Assembly (NCBI RefSeq): GCF_000485595.1 | Contig: NW_014578628.1 | Location: 22,027-45,189 of the forward strand | DNA length: 23,163 bases | Origin: Priapulus caudatus | Lineage: Eukaryota > Priapulida > Priapulimorpha > Priapulimorphida > Priapulidae | Direction: 5' to 3' | Part shown: positions 1 through 10,203 of the stretch, one piece after another | Layout of the letters: the number at the start of each line of letters is the position of its first letter | How positions within the stretch are numbered: the first letter of the stretch is position 1 | Translations under genes and position numbers: made by a program | The notes under the pieces: model-generated | What the model saw: the letters and a program-made list of their open reading frames with translations, nothing else | Database searches by the model: none | Told to the model about the DNA's origin: nothing

Positions 1-12
1 AGAGACAGAGAC

Positions 13-73
<61 letters not shown>

Positions 74-80
74 GGGGGGG
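1..80. repeat. GA-rich microsatellite
   Basis: Purine-only run of agagac and gagaga units followed by a G tract. It is CU-rich in the KANSL2 transcript and begins about 40 nt after the donor of the exon at 119-288. Confidence 0.9.
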
Positions 81-118
81 AAGAGGTGTGAAGCATCTGT
101 GCATCGCGACGCATTTAC

Positions 119-288
119 CTGTATCAGATCCGTGTCGATGGCGGTGCTGGGTCCAGCGGACGCGAGAATCGTCAGCGGCATGTTCTCTTGTTTGAACGCG
201 CTGCCGTTCAACAGCCGACGCTGCTCCTCATTGTGCTCGAGATACTGTTGCGAAGCCAGCGACACCAATGGCAGATCCTCGGAGCTTC
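119..288 (-). CDS. KANSL2: KANSL2 coding exon 10, last visible exon
   Basis: Acceptor attgcag and donor gtaaat bound it. It encodes [20 protein letters not shown] and later [17 protein letters not shown], ending in phase 0. The [14 protein letters not shown] part plausibly corresponds to the vertebrate YLSAAELQ region. The final exon or exons are outside the window. Confidence 0.85.
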
Positions 289-2703
289 CTGCAATACAGA
301 ATTATGGTTCATCCCCTTATACGGCCACTTGTACGCTGACACGTTTCACGCTAACAGCCGTCTACCCTACGAAGCCTTACACAGTAACCAGTCAACCCCC
401 AAAAATCAACCGAGAACATAGCCCATTCCAGCTGCAATACAGCATGTAAACGGAGTGTGGCCTGACCATTGGTTTTCACACTTATTTTTACACGTGCAAG
501 TGTTTGGCACCAACTGAATCTCCGCACTGCAACGATTGTACAAACATGTCAAGTGAAGGTGAAATATGTAAATTTTTAGACTTCATAAATAAAACTCAGA
601 GGTCGTGTAAGCGCAGATTCACTAAAATCGTCAGCTTGGGAGTTTCAGTGACGAACACTCGACGCGACATCTTCCTTTAAAACATAAATGTGACGGAGCC
701 GTCATCTTGCATCCGCGATCGCGACGGCGTTCGCTTGTCGCCAGGGGGCAGCACTAACCTGTCTCCGTTCGCTCTCGCTTCGTCTTCTCCTCGCTGTCTG
801 ACTTGTCTACGTTGATCAGCGTGTCAGAGTGCGTCGCCTCCGCATCCTGCCGAGACAAGAAAACGCGTGCGGCGTGTGTACGTAACGACACGGCGGAGCT
901 CGCGGTATAGAGGGCAGCACGAGCCGTCACGCAGCAGAGCTTGCAGTATAGAGGGCAGCACACGTCGCACAGCTGAGCATTATAAACGACCTATGTGCCT
1001 GAGCGAGAAAACTTGGCATGCCTTTGATACTGTTACTATGTCCAACAAGCTAGTCGAGCTTATACAAGCTTTCACACACGTGTACGTCAAATTGTAGATT
1101 GTTTGCGATACTTTGTTATGAAGCAATATCTTTTAGTGTCCTATTGCCACAGTGGTTGGTTAGAACTGCCTATTAATCATCCCTGGCAGATAGGTCTGTT
1201 AGTGAAATCCTTAAATCCTTAGCTTATTAAAGCTCGTTAGAGAATTTCTTTAGTTAATGAAATACTAATAAGAAAAATGTCTAGTGTATAAATCTGCGGT
1301 ATCTCATGAATGTACTCACACTTGCTTCCTCTGGTAGGAGTCTGTCTTTAAACAGAGGCAGCACTGTATGTACCGGACATGCCGCATCCTCCATCGCCAT
1401 GACGATGGGCTTGTCGCATTCTGGATCGCCGTGGTTACAGGGTACATACAACAGCTGATTGACATCGTGGCAGATATCTGAACGACATCTGGTCAAGGAT
1501 TGCAGCAACGAATCCACACAAATACGAATACTCTATCCAAGACATTTTATATTACAGGTATCTTATAGCCGGGTAGACACTGCTACTAACTGTTTCTGCA
1601 GATAGTGCTACTTCCTACAAAAGTTTAAACTCGTGTAACATTTTATCAGTCTGTCTGATAGTGTCCTGTTGTAAAATTAGGAACACATGTTAGGAAACAG
1701 TTACATCTAACATACGTTTGAAGTTTTATGACATTTGCATGACACTTTATGAGCAAAAGTCAGAACCATTTTGAACATGTGATGTCATAACTACTGACAT
1801 TTCCCCAATTGACTAATTTCACTTCGTCAGATAGCCACCCACACAGACTTTAATTTACTAACCGGTCCGACCTCGCCTTGAAAATACATGAAAGGTAAAC
1901 TATGCTACTTGTCCTATCTATACTTGTACTATGCTAATATACCGATGCTACTTCATTTCGAGGACTAACATAAACCACGAACCCCCAGCGATTCACGCAT
2001 CTGCTACACTGACCACACAAGGATACGACGCTGACAGAACGAGGTGAGTGGCAGCACCTGCGCGTTGCATGTGGCGCCATCTACGACGTATGAGCACCTG
2101 ATCACGGCCGGCTTCTGGTAGCTGTCGCCTGCGCGAGGAAACAACAAAGCTGGCTCTCGTCACATTATCACATGCGTTCACCCACTACCGTCCGTGCGTC
2201 CAACACCCACATTCCAAACATCACAAACAACCGTCCCACCCACAAATACAAAAATCACTCCTAGATACGGTCAAATCTTTTCGACCAAAAATGGCACCTC
2301 AGTACGAACATCAATCCCATGTCATCGGTTCGATCAAAAATGGCGCCCGCTGTGGGGACGAGGCTGCGTACCTTCGGAGTGGACGATCCTGCGCTGCTTC
2401 GACTGCTGGTGCAGCAGGGCCTCCTTGCCGTGGCGTCGGTGGTAACGCTTGAGGGCGTGCAGCTTGTCGTACTGCCGCTTCGCCTGCAGGCTGGACGGTA
2501 TGACCATGTGATCACCACCTAGCCGCAGGAAAGAAACACGTCAGAAAATAAACAAACAAACAAACAGCCTGCGAGTGCCTGGAAGGGATGGAGAGTGAGA
2601 GAGAGCGAGAGGGAGGGAGAGAGAGTGATGGGGGATACAGAGCGAGAGAGAGTGAGAGAAAGCGAGGGGGAGGGAGGGAAAGGGAGAGAGAGAGACAGAG
2701 AGC

Positions 2704-2746
<43 letters not shown>

Positions 2747-5700
2747 GAAGAGAGCGAGGGAGGGAAAGAGAGAGAAAGAGAGATTTTCACTTGCTACTGT
2801 CACATCACGAGCAATGCGCGGAAAGAGACCCGCGTCGTCATACACGTACCGATCAAGTCGTCCTGATTCTTCTTATCCAGTAGATACTTCCTCCTCTTCT
2901 CCCGCAGCATGTGCTGCAGTCGCTTGAACTGGTCAATGTAGAGCGACTGCAGGCGTATGAGCTTGTCGCGCGTCATCAGAGCCACCTCCTCCGCAGTGTA
3001 GACCCCAGCGTGCCTGAACGCAGACGAACGTGACGTGTTACCACGGAAACGTATACGTGGATCTCTTAACGAGCGACGAAGGAGAGTTAAAGGAGGAAAA
3101 GGAAGAAAGAGGAAGAGGAAAGGAGTTAAAGGAGGAGCGGGAACTGTTGTGTGTCCCTCGGGCAACCAGGATTCGAATTAGATTCAAGCTTGTGTTAGTG
3201 GCCACCTGTATAGAATGTGAACTTGCCCATAAAGGACACACTTGCTGTCCCCCCCCCCCCGAGTGCCAGCAACACTGTGACATCACCTCTATAGAACGGA
3301 CACCTGTCTATAAAGGACATTTTCCGAGTTTCTCTCGACTAATCCTCATTTACATGTCTGAAGCCCCACGATTACACTACTGCAAACAAGTTTAGAGCCA
3401 TGTTTTCGTTTCCCCTCGAAATATCAAAATATATAAGTATCGAAATATCGAAAAATCGGAGTAATTCTCAACGGGACACCGCGGGATGAAGCAGGGGGGT
3501 CGCGCGTTCGTACTTGAGCGGGTCTTCCTGTTCAGAGTCAATGCTCTCCGCGTCACTGTCGCCATCGCCGCGCCATGTTTGATCGACGAGCACCGTCTCC
3601 TGCTCGCTCTCGCTCTCACTCGCGTAGTCTGCAAACGCAAAACAATCGCCGCCGCCGCTCGAATCCTAGATCTTTTTTTGGGCCAGTGTTGCCTACATTT
3701 AAGCTATATATGTAGTGTATTCAGTTCTATAAAGCAAGTTCTATTTCTACATTTCTAAAGGGATGTTGCGCAAATTCAAAAATCTTATTTTGTTCTTTTT
3801 TCCAAATAAAATAAAGAAAGGTTATTATTTCCACTCACTTTTTAACAGCACATTTATGTGCGAAAAACAGCGATAGATATGCTACGAGATTAACAAGATG
3901 AGCACGGAGGCACACCAGCTTGGGCTGCCACGGCAGTCTATCCCTATGGACATTAAATTTTTATTTCCGTAAAACACCGGTGAAATCAGGCGGCAGCCAA
4001 AGCAATTGCCGTCAGAGTTATGGGGGAAATTTGAGCTCTGCATCACTAAACGTAAACCGTGGCAAGGTCACTCGTGACGTACCCAGGATTCTGCTGGCTG
4101 CGCTCTGTGCTGACTCGTGTTTCTTCCCCGACAGCTCGCCCGCGCTCGTGCCCGGTTCCTCTAAGCCCCGGGTCGCGTCGTAGCGCACGAGCTCGGCCAT
4201 CAGGCTGTCCGGCGTTTCGGCGGGACGCTTCTTACGCAGCGCCCTCTGTCTCATCACGGTCGTCTTCTTGGCGTGCTCCGCGCAGTACCTGCTCACAGAC
4301 AAGATGCCCTTGTAGTCTGCATGCGATTACACGTGATCACAGACACAGTCACAGACACAGTCACAGACACAGTCACAGACACAGTCACAGACACAGTCAC
4401 AGACACAGTCACAGACACAGTCGATCTGACACAGACAAGTCTGCAGGTGAAAAACAACTCGCAGCACTACTGCTATTCAGGGCTGGCATGAAAAAAACGG
4501 TAATATTTTAGGCTATTACTTATTTTACTTATTTACGGCATGGAGCGTCTCTACGGGATGCAGATCCACTGCAATGCACTGTGTGCGTTCTTACCACCGA
4601 ATGCAACCGAGCGACAAACTTAGCGACGAACGACTAGTTTCGACTGATGGTAGCCCTTATCAGATTCTTCCAACTCTATAAACCTTAACGACGGCTCTGA
4701 GTAACTATGCAACACCCACCCATCGCGCTTGTCGGACTTTGGCGTCGCGCCGTGGCACCGGCGGCCATGTTTGCTCGACACGTAGCTGCACTGCTTGTAG
4801 GGAGCATTCTTGTCCTCCAGGATGTGTCTGATGCAGTACTCCGATCCCTCGATGCGCGTCTGCATGCAGATCCTGCCACAAACGAAAACGGGTTGCAGAC
4901 GACATCACGGGGTGGAACTTGGGAAATTTTAAGGCAGGGCGACTGTTGCCTCGGGTTTAATCAGTACATGTATTTGTATTTGAATTACATGCAATAAAGA
5001 TTTAATAATAATAATAATAATCAGAAACTTTGGGTTATACGGCAAGTTGGATGAGGAGATAGGCAGTCATTTCCTTCAAAGAAAGGTTACTGAGCCTACC
5101 TGCTTTTTAACGGCACATTTTTATGTGGAACAAAGAGGGATACATATATGCTACATGGAATTTATGTGAAGGGATAAGAAGCAAACAAGGTATGGCAGCC
5201 ACAGTGGTTTATTGTCATGAATATTATACATTTTAATGGCGCCATGGCCTGTAATGAGGGGAACCACAGCACTTGCAGCCGTGTAGTAATTAAATTTGAA
5301 CCCCGATTAATTACAGGAAAGTGCATTAACCAATTTTTAAACAGGTGTGACCTGATGTCATCTAATGGAATGTTTAGACAAGTTCCTGGTCATTATTATA
5401 AGCAAAAAAGGACGAGGAAGGTGTAACAGCACTGGCTTTTGTACAGGAGGGCATACCAATTGTACAGGAGGGCATACCAATTGTACAGGAGGGCATACCA
5501 ATTGTACAGGAGGGCATACCAATTGTACAGGAGGGCATACCAATTGGTGGAAATTAGATCGTGTTAACTGTAAGTGTTTATGAGCCGAGCGGTTTTACGG
5601 GGTAGTGCGACCTAGAACATACCTTCTTTAAATCTCAAGCTTCTAGATAACAATTAGCATTGGGTTAATTGTATTCTACAATCTACATTACAATATATGA

Positions 5701-5807
5701 TATTTTACTCCATTTCAATACCTGTGTGAATAATTGCAAAACAGTCCTTCGATCGGTCCTTTAGGTTTTGGTCTTTGGAGACTGATGGCAATTTTCTGCT
5801 TAAACAT
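119..5807 (-). CDS. KANSL2: KANSL2, NSL complex subunit 2 (10 coding exons, 3' end outside window)
   Basis: KANSL2 is a nuclear scaffold subunit of the NSL complex, which contains the acetyltransferase KAT8/MOF and acts on histone H4 at active promoters. Ten exons join in frame: 5722-5807, 4720-4872, 4083-4288, 3514-3628, 2850-3013, 2372-2518, 2027-2128, 1320-1477, 759-846 and 119-288. Every junction is GT/AG and the phases agree throughout, giving 463 residues. Four C-C-C-H zinc modules are visible: C24/C31/C42/H45, C57/C68/C82/H85, C302/C311/C322/H325 and C338/C345/C358/H361. Near-identity to the vertebrate protein is seen in [34 protein letters not shown] and [16 protein letters not shown]. 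Vertebrate KANSL2 is about 490 residues, so only a short C-terminus should be missing; exon 119-288 ends at a good donor, so at least one more exon lies to the left. The product is an ordinary housekeeping chromatin protein and shows no break. Confidence 0.95.
289..758 (-). other. KANSL2 intron, no further content
   Basis: Intron between the exons at 759-846 and 119-288. I see no conserved reading frame or repeat in it. Confidence 0.7.
759..846 (-). CDS. KANSL2: KANSL2 coding exon 9, charged linker
   Basis: Acceptor cggcag and donor gttagt bound it. It encodes a short hydrophilic Asp/Glu/Lys segment ([16 protein letters not shown]). It is weakly conserved, and is assigned because its phases (0 in, 1 out) fit both neighbours exactly. 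Confidence 0.8.
1320..1477 (-). CDS. KANSL2: KANSL2 coding exon 8, fourth zinc module
   Basis: Acceptor gttcag and donor gtgagt bound it. It encodes [20 protein letters not shown] and then [16 protein letters not shown], with C338, C345, C358 and H361. It ends in phase 0 after EEAS. Confidence 0.93.
1478..2026 (-). other. KANSL2 intron, no further content
   Basis: AT-rich intron sequence between the two downstream zinc-module exons. The shorter intron at 847-1319 is likewise without recognisable features. Confidence 0.7.
2027..2128 (-). CDS. KANSL2: KANSL2 coding exon 7, third zinc module
   Basis: Acceptor gcgcag and donor gtatcc bound it. It encodes [18 protein letters not shown] and then TSFCQR; the His of the module (H325) is completed across the splice. 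Confidence 0.92.
2372..2518 (-). CDS. KANSL2: KANSL2 coding exon 6
   Basis: Acceptor ggctag and donor gtacgc bound it. It encodes [19 protein letters not shown] and then [14 protein letters not shown], matching the vertebrate Arg/Tyr-rich segment that ends in EALLHRQ-KERR. Confidence 0.92.
2584..2785. repeat. 200-bp GA-rich purine tract
   Basis: Nearly pure purine on the plus strand (gagaga, ggga, gaaag units). In the KANSL2 transcript it is a long CU tract that starts about 65 nt after the donor of the exon at 2850-3013. It reads open in several frames only because of the simple repeat; it is not a gene. Confidence 0.9.
2850..3013 (-). CDS. KANSL2: KANSL2 coding exon 5, helical core
   Basis: Acceptor gttcag and donor gtacgt bound it. 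It encodes [12 protein letters not shown], then [18 protein letters not shown] and a Lys/Arg-rich helix. This long amphipathic helix is close to identical across animals and probably makes protein contacts in the complex (inference). Confidence 0.95.
3199..3325. repeat. Degenerate minisatellite with ataaaggaca units
   Basis: The pattern cacctNtatagaa ... ataaaggaca occurs twice, interrupted by a poly-C run at 3250-3260. It lies in the intron between exons 3514-3628 and 2850-3013. Confidence 0.5.
3514..3628 (-). CDS. KANSL2: KANSL2 coding exon 4, acidic segment
   Basis: Acceptor tttgcag and donor gtacga bound it. It encodes an acidic Ser/Glu run followed by [20 protein letters not shown] and EDPLK, which aligns with the conserved WRGD segment of vertebrate KANSL2. 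Confidence 0.95.
3835..3965 (+). repeat. Dispersed repeat, copy 1
   Basis: It shares gctt/actttttaacNgcacatttN, gataNatatgctac and a following ggcagNcta block with 5098-5235 in the same orientation. The copies are diverged. It is in a KANSL2 intron. Confidence 0.5.
4083..4288 (-). CDS. KANSL2: KANSL2 coding exon 3
   Basis: It begins after gagcag with YCAEH, which completes the second zinc module (C82, H85). It continues through a basic, poorly conserved linker ending in SAASRIL, and the donor is gtacgt. The join gives DG-YC, two residues shorter than the vertebrate protein at the same point. Confidence 0.9.
4337..4422. repeat. 12-bp tandem repeat, about 7 copies
   Basis: Perfect repeats of acagacacagtc. 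In the transcript the unit is gactgtgtctgt, and the array ends about 48 nt before the acceptor at 4289, within or next to the branch-point zone. Confidence 0.95.
4720..4872 (-). CDS. KANSL2: KANSL2 coding exon 2, zinc module core
   Basis: Acceptor tggcag precedes it and donor gtgggt follows. It encodes [15 protein letters not shown] and then [14 protein letters not shown] up to SDKRDG. It holds most of the first two C-C-C-H modules and is the most conserved exon of the gene. Confidence 0.95.
5098..5235 (+). repeat. Dispersed repeat, copy 2
   Basis: Second diverged copy of the sequence at 3835-3965, same orientation, beginning around tgctttttaacggcacattt. Confidence 0.5.
5440..5546. repeat. 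21-bp tandem repeat, 5 copies
   Basis: Five essentially identical units built on gtacaggagggcatacc. The unit is a multiple of 3 and has no stop in some frames on both strands, so it mimics a repeat protein. It sits in the first coding intron of KANSL2. Confidence 0.95.
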
Positions 5808-5838
5808 TTTGGCCCGTGAACAGACAATAGCTTCCTTC
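5722..5838 (-). CDS. KANSL2: KANSL2 first clear coding exon
   Basis: The exon follows a good acceptor (ttttcag). ATG at 5805-5807 starts [17 protein letters not shown] and leads into the first zinc module (CNYSHR). It ends at 5722 with donor gtattg, in phase 2. Bases 5808-5838 lie upstream of this ATG and are open in the same frame, so translation could begin in an earlier exon. I chose this ATG because its position before the first Cys resembles the vertebrate start, about 20-30 residues upstream. Confidence 0.85.
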
Positions 5839-7319
5839 CTGAAAAACAACAACATTTGTATGATGCCATGTTTTAAGATATTAAATACTTAGTATGAATA
5901 CAATGGGTGTGGGGTGGACTCAGGGTTAGCCTTACTTATAAGCTAAGGTAGCATTAGGTTTATACTAGGTAATATTTCTCTGGTAATACACATACGACAG
6001 AAATAGCAAAAAAGTTAAATACCCGCTCCCTACCACCCACAACAGGGTGCAAAATTAACGGGAGTCCGGAGTCAAATACTACCTGATTTACTGCCGGACT
6101 CCCTAATTTGACATATGCAGGCGTCCGTGTGACTCCCTGAAAATTCTGCCATACTACCTAGTTCGTTCCGGAGCACGGCCTCGTGGAAATACCGTATTTT
6201 TTCAGCTAATATCCAAAGAAAATTTGACAGACGTGTAACCGCACGAATCTTAAAAATAAGCACATGCGTTATTGTTAATATCTTGAACCTCAGACTGCGG
6301 ACTCCTTCATTTTGCTGCGGACTCCCTCTTTTTGAGGGTAGGGAGTCCGTTGGACTCCCCCGTGTTCAAAAGTTCATTTCTCCCCCTGCACAATATACCT
6401 AGCCACTAGCAGTATAACGATGCATCAAACTATCGATTAATTGCATTAGTTTTCTTCAATATTAATGCTCGACAGCAGAGTAAAACATGTCTTTGAATGT
6501 TTTTAAATACACATGCCATTGCCTCTAGATTTGGCTCCGAATTTCTGGTTGCACTAGTGAGAAGACTTGATAATTTTAAAATTATAAATTTAATTACAGA
6601 TTCGATCCACAGCGTTGATCTGTTGATTTGATCAAATTGTCTCTGTCTTCGTTACAGTCCCGTGGACTTTTGAAGACTGATATTTATTGGGTTATGAGGT
6701 TATAAATTCTTTTGAAAACCAATCTAAACCAATGTTTTACTCTACCACGAAAGCTCTTGCACTTCTGCAGGAAATACGGGGCATAGGAGGGGGAGTGGGA
6801 AGGTGGCACAGTTTATTAGATTGACTGTGTACAGATCGCAACACACTGACCTGAACTATATCGGCGACAAAGCGGGACCACTGTACAGTGACAGTGTATT
6901 ATGTTGTGCGTTCGATTTGCTTCCCCAAGTTAACCTGGGTCTACTCGGGCCAGCCACAAATATACATTCGATTTGGCAGTCACGTGGTATTTTTGCATTA
7001 CCCGGGTGAGGCCGAAGTAACCCGCTAGCCGAGCCGCTCACTTGGGGAAGTATCCCACAATTCATTGCAACGAAATGGCGACGATATATCAGTGCGGGAA
7101 TTGCAGTGCAGGAAGTGCGGGACTCGGTAACAAACAGATTGAATGTTTCCCTCTCCAGGCGGAAATGAGATTTAAAATCAGTGGGTGAATAGCTTTGAAT
7201 GGTGACCTCAACATAATTTTCGATCCGAGGAACCTTGTCTCATCTGCTATGCCTATGCCTAGATGGCTCTCTTCAAGCAGTAATGAAGCACGACTGTCGA
7301 TGACTGCGTGTGTTTGCTT
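5839..7319. other. KANSL2 upstream or 5' intron sequence
   Basis: No supported exon. Around 6050-6390 an inverted-repeat segment rich in gggagtccg / cggactccc may be an old MITE beginning cagggtgc. At 6920-7051 an 11-bp inverted repeat (cttccccaagt) flanks a GC-richer patch. Confidence 0.5.
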
Positions 7320-8690
7320 ATTTGCTATTTACTACCAGTCTTAAGTTAATGTTTCTCTACTCTCTTTCACCTATTATTGCCGACAATTTCCTATAAATGC
7401 TGTCCAAATGCTCATCTGCAACACACGCTGGCCGCCGCACGCTAGCTGCTGCACACTGACACATAAATATATAGCAGGTAGGAAAGCGTGCTGCCAAAAT
7501 TCGCTCGACGCTCGCTTGATTTCATACGAATACAACACAAACATTCAACCATTCTACTCCATCTTTGTTTCTATTTGAAGAACAGTGTTCACTTTTTATA
7601 AACACATACTGTCTGTGTTCGTAACCGAGCTGTGTCACGCGAAATCGCGTTCGCTCCTGTTGCGCAGTTTATGTAAATGGCTGCAAGTACAGGGCTATAG
7701 ACGGCGCACTGCATTTTGGGAAACTACCACGCTGCTTTCCAACTCCCGTATGAGCCTCGTCAAAGCCCCAGTAGAGCGTTGCAAAAACGTTGCAGCGTTG
7801 CAGCGCAAAAATGAGGTCACGAAGAGCGCCGGTGGGTGTTTCCTGATTCCGACAGCAATTTACATAAACTGCGCGACGGGAGCGAACGCGAGAATTTCGT
7901 CAGGCTTTGTGTGATTTCACGTGACACAGCTCGGTTACAAACACAGACAGTATGTTTTTATAACAAGTGAACACTGTTCTTCAAATAGAAACAAAGATGG
8001 AGTAGAATGGTTGAATATTTGTGTTGTATTCGTATGAAATCAAGCGAGCGTCGAGCGAATTTTGGCAGCACGCTTTCCCACCTGCTATTAGCTCTAGTAT
8101 CTATAGCCCGGGTACGGTTGCCGCAGGCGTACGCGGGCTATAGTTACTAGAGCTGAGAGGGTCTATGTCCCCCAGGGTACTGCCGGAACGTACCCTGGTA
8201 CCAGAGCATATAAATCAACGTGATTTATATGCTCTGCTGGTACTATCTAATAGTAATATGCCGGACCGTACCTCGCCTACTCCACTAACGAGTCTAGGGA
8301 GTTGCCTACGCCTACTCCCTAACCCTAACCATATCAGATAGTTACCAAGGTACATTCCGGTATACCGGACCGTACCCAGGGTACGTTCCGGCAGTATCCT
8401 GGGGGACATAGACCCTATGAGTATGACTATGAGCGTTACTAGAGCTAACCTGCTTAGTTCAAGGATAGAGATAATGTCCAGTACGGTGATTGGATAGGAT
8501 GATGTTAGTTGATAAGATAGGACTGGACATCTTCTCTATCCCTGAGCCACCTGCTTTATGTGTCAGTGTGCAGCAGCTAGCGTGCAGTGTACTTGTGGGT
8601 TGCAGATGAGCATTTGACCGGCATTTACAGGTGATTATAGGCGAAATAGAATATAGAAACATTAAGACTTTGATAGTGAATACATTTCGT
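7320..8690. mobile_element. Large inverted-repeat element (MITE or foldback type)
   Basis: The left arm (about 7320-7688) is inversely repeated on the right (about 7850-8690). The best part pairs 7481-7639 with 7920-8078 with few mismatches, for example aaagcgtgctgcc against ggcagcacgcttt. The central spacer is about 160 bp. I see no transposase. The right arm is split by a 461-bp insertion at 8087-8547 and resumes at ttatgtgtcagtgtgcag. The outer ends are fuzzy. Confidence 0.85.
8087..8547. mobile_element. Insertion nested in the inverted-repeat element, with 8-bp target duplication
   Basis: It is flanked by the direct repeat cacctgct (8079-8086 and 8548-8555), exactly where pairing of the outer element is interrupted. 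It is itself built of hairpins: 8157-8197 with 8376-8416 (41 nt, one mismatch), a perfect 15-bp palindrome at 8203-8235, and 8463-8482 with 8522-8541. An 8-bp duplication fits hAT-like elements, but no coding sequence is present. Confidence 0.75.
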
Positions 8691-9603
8691 GTTTATTTAC
8701 CTTTTTTATTGAGACGTTCCAAGTGCCTGTGTGTGTGACGATTGTGCAATAACAACAGTCAACACTGTCACTAGAAGTTGAACCACTCAACTAGCATCTA
8801 GGCCTACTTCTCCCTGCCTACATACAATATTACATTACACGCCATCATAATGACATACTACTAGTATTTTACTAACGACTAACGAGGAGTAACCAACCTT
8901 TTTAGCTAATATAAATAATACAAATAATAATGAAGGGAAACTGCCGGACATCGACAGCCTCCCGTAATCCAAAGCAAGAATGCGGAGGGCGCTCATTAGT
9001 CCAGTACTTACGGAGTTGAAGGCGCCATATTTGATTCACTCGTAGCCCACCCCGTGGTTCAAAGCGCAGACGCGAAAAAAGACAGACACATTAGATGTAT
9101 GTTATTACTTATTACACAGTTTGCTAATTTGATTCAGAAATATAAAAGGTTATCATAATAACAAAAATAAGTAAATAACCTATATGATAACATATTTTTT
9201 AACGTAATGTAAACAGTTTTTACATTTATATATTTAGTTACATTATACTTCCGTTTACTGATTTTATTCAAATGCATATTTATTGTTTTATTAGTTATAT
9301 AGTAACTTCTCACTATTAAACATATCAGCTCTATTGTATCAATAGTACGACATATTTTGTTATTATGCCATTATTTATCATTTCTTTCAACATATGGTCG
9401 TTTTTCATTGCCAACTATGTTTGTTTGTTTTTTGAAACTAAGGTGTTTTTTTAAATTTTGTTCAGAGAGAGCTAGAGAGAGGGAGACAGAAATATATAAT
9501 ATAGATTATCTTAGATTTGTAGTAGATACGCAGCAGATACTCGCAAGGAGTTAGACACAAAAAATGTCAATCACCATATTTTAATTTTAAAATGCACATA
9601 GTA
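8691..9603. other. AT-rich intergenic DNA
   Basis: Apart from the candidate KANSL2 first exon at 9012-9028 and a short GA run near 9465-9488, I see no feature in this stretch. Confidence 0.5.
9012..9028 (-). CDS. KANSL2: Possible upstream first exon of KANSL2
   Basis: On the minus strand ATG at 9026-9028 is followed by a 17-nt reading frame (MAPST plus two bases) and a consensus donor gtaagt. Joined to the acceptor at 5838 it would run in frame (KEAIVCSRAK) into the MFKQK start. The ATG sits in aaatATGGCGCC, resembling the YY1-type start context of many housekeeping promoters. The intron would be 3.2 kb. This is inferred from splice signals alone. Confidence 0.3.
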
Positions 9604-9609
9604 TTTATT
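9604..9609 (-). terminator. COQ2: Candidate COQ2 polyadenylation signal
   Basis: AATAAA on the minus strand about 390 nt after the COQ2 stop codon. It is the first canonical hexamer I noticed downstream; cleavage would fall near 9580-9595. Confidence 0.4.
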
Positions 9610-9674
9610 GACTGATTGATGAACTGGCGGTTGAGCAAAATTACACAATTTAGTGCACTATACAGATCATACAT

Positions 9675-9781
9675 TGATTACTATAAAATTTACACTGCCT
9701 CTACGAGAGTGCAGCATCACCACCGTATTGCTATCGATAATAACACCAGTTGCTACCGGCAACCACACTAGAGGCACGTGA
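9675..9781 (+). repeat. 105-bp dispersed repeat, copy in the COQ2 3' UTR
   Basis: About 95% identical, in the same orientation, to 14567-14674. Shared landmarks are gattactataaaattta, gcagcatcaccaccgta, ttgctatcgataat and ttgctaccggcaacc. Confidence 0.9.
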
Positions 9782-9999
9782 GACGGAATCTGATGAGATG
9801 CATATGAAACTTGCATTGTCACGCATCGCACCATTCACCGAGAACAATATTTACACAACAGTCACGTGTCATTCGTCTTCTACTGCGATGGCTCGAGTGC
9901 ACCGCCACACAGAACAACTGCCACATGCTCCAATAGATGGCACCACCACCCACCACACAGCAGAACCTGCCCTCACAGTCTCGCCCCGCAGCTCGTGTC

Positions 10000-10203
10000 T
10001 CAGCTCTCATCGCTCGGTGCCTCAGAACCCGTATCTGTCTCGCCTCTCGGTGCCTCGGAACCCGCGTCTGTCTCGTCGTCTGCTGTCTCAGGCTTCAGCA
10101 GGTTGCCGGCGACGATGCCAGCGAAGAGGATGAGGCCGAGGCGTATGTTGGAACGGAAGCTTTCCCAGCAGCTGTCAACATCGTTGATGTCCAGCCACCA
10201 CAC
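10000..10203 (-). CDS. COQ2: COQ2 exon 7, last exon and acidic tail
   Basis: Acceptor gttgcag leads into [19 protein letters not shown] and then [18 protein letters not shown], matching the last helix of COQ2. The stop TGA is at 10000-10002. The final 25 or so residues are an acidic tail with a near-duplicate 11-residue unit ([22 protein letters not shown]). This tail is absent from vertebrate COQ2 and probably arose by a 33-bp tandem duplication. Confidence 0.93.
   Translation of the reverse strand: MWWLDINDVDSCWESFRSNIRLGLILFAGIVAGNLLKPETADDETDAGSEAPRGETDTGSEAPSDES

Larger units (their letters stand above)
4873..5721 (-). other. KANSL2 first coding intron
   Basis: Intron between the exons at 5722-5838 and 4720-4872. 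It contains a TAA microsatellite near 5001-5022, the second copy of the dispersed repeat and the 21-bp tandem array. No exon was seen. Confidence 0.7.

Noticed and set aside
4059-4511. Plus-strand frame with repeated Ser-His-Arg units
   Set aside because: Translation of the 12-bp tandem repeat plus the antisense of KANSL2 exon 3.
5358-5583. Repeat-protein-like frames on both strands
   Set aside because: Produced by the 21-bp tandem repeat; there is no start context, splice support or homology.
7041-7130. Possible first exon on either strand (ATGGCGACG at 7075 plus, or donor gtgagc on minus)
   Set aside because: The GC-richer patch lies beside an 11-bp inverted repeat; neither option joins a known exon in frame with homology.
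7585-7914. 109-codon plus-strand frame
   Set aside because: It lies wholly within the arms and spacer of the inverted-repeat element and shows no transposase motif.
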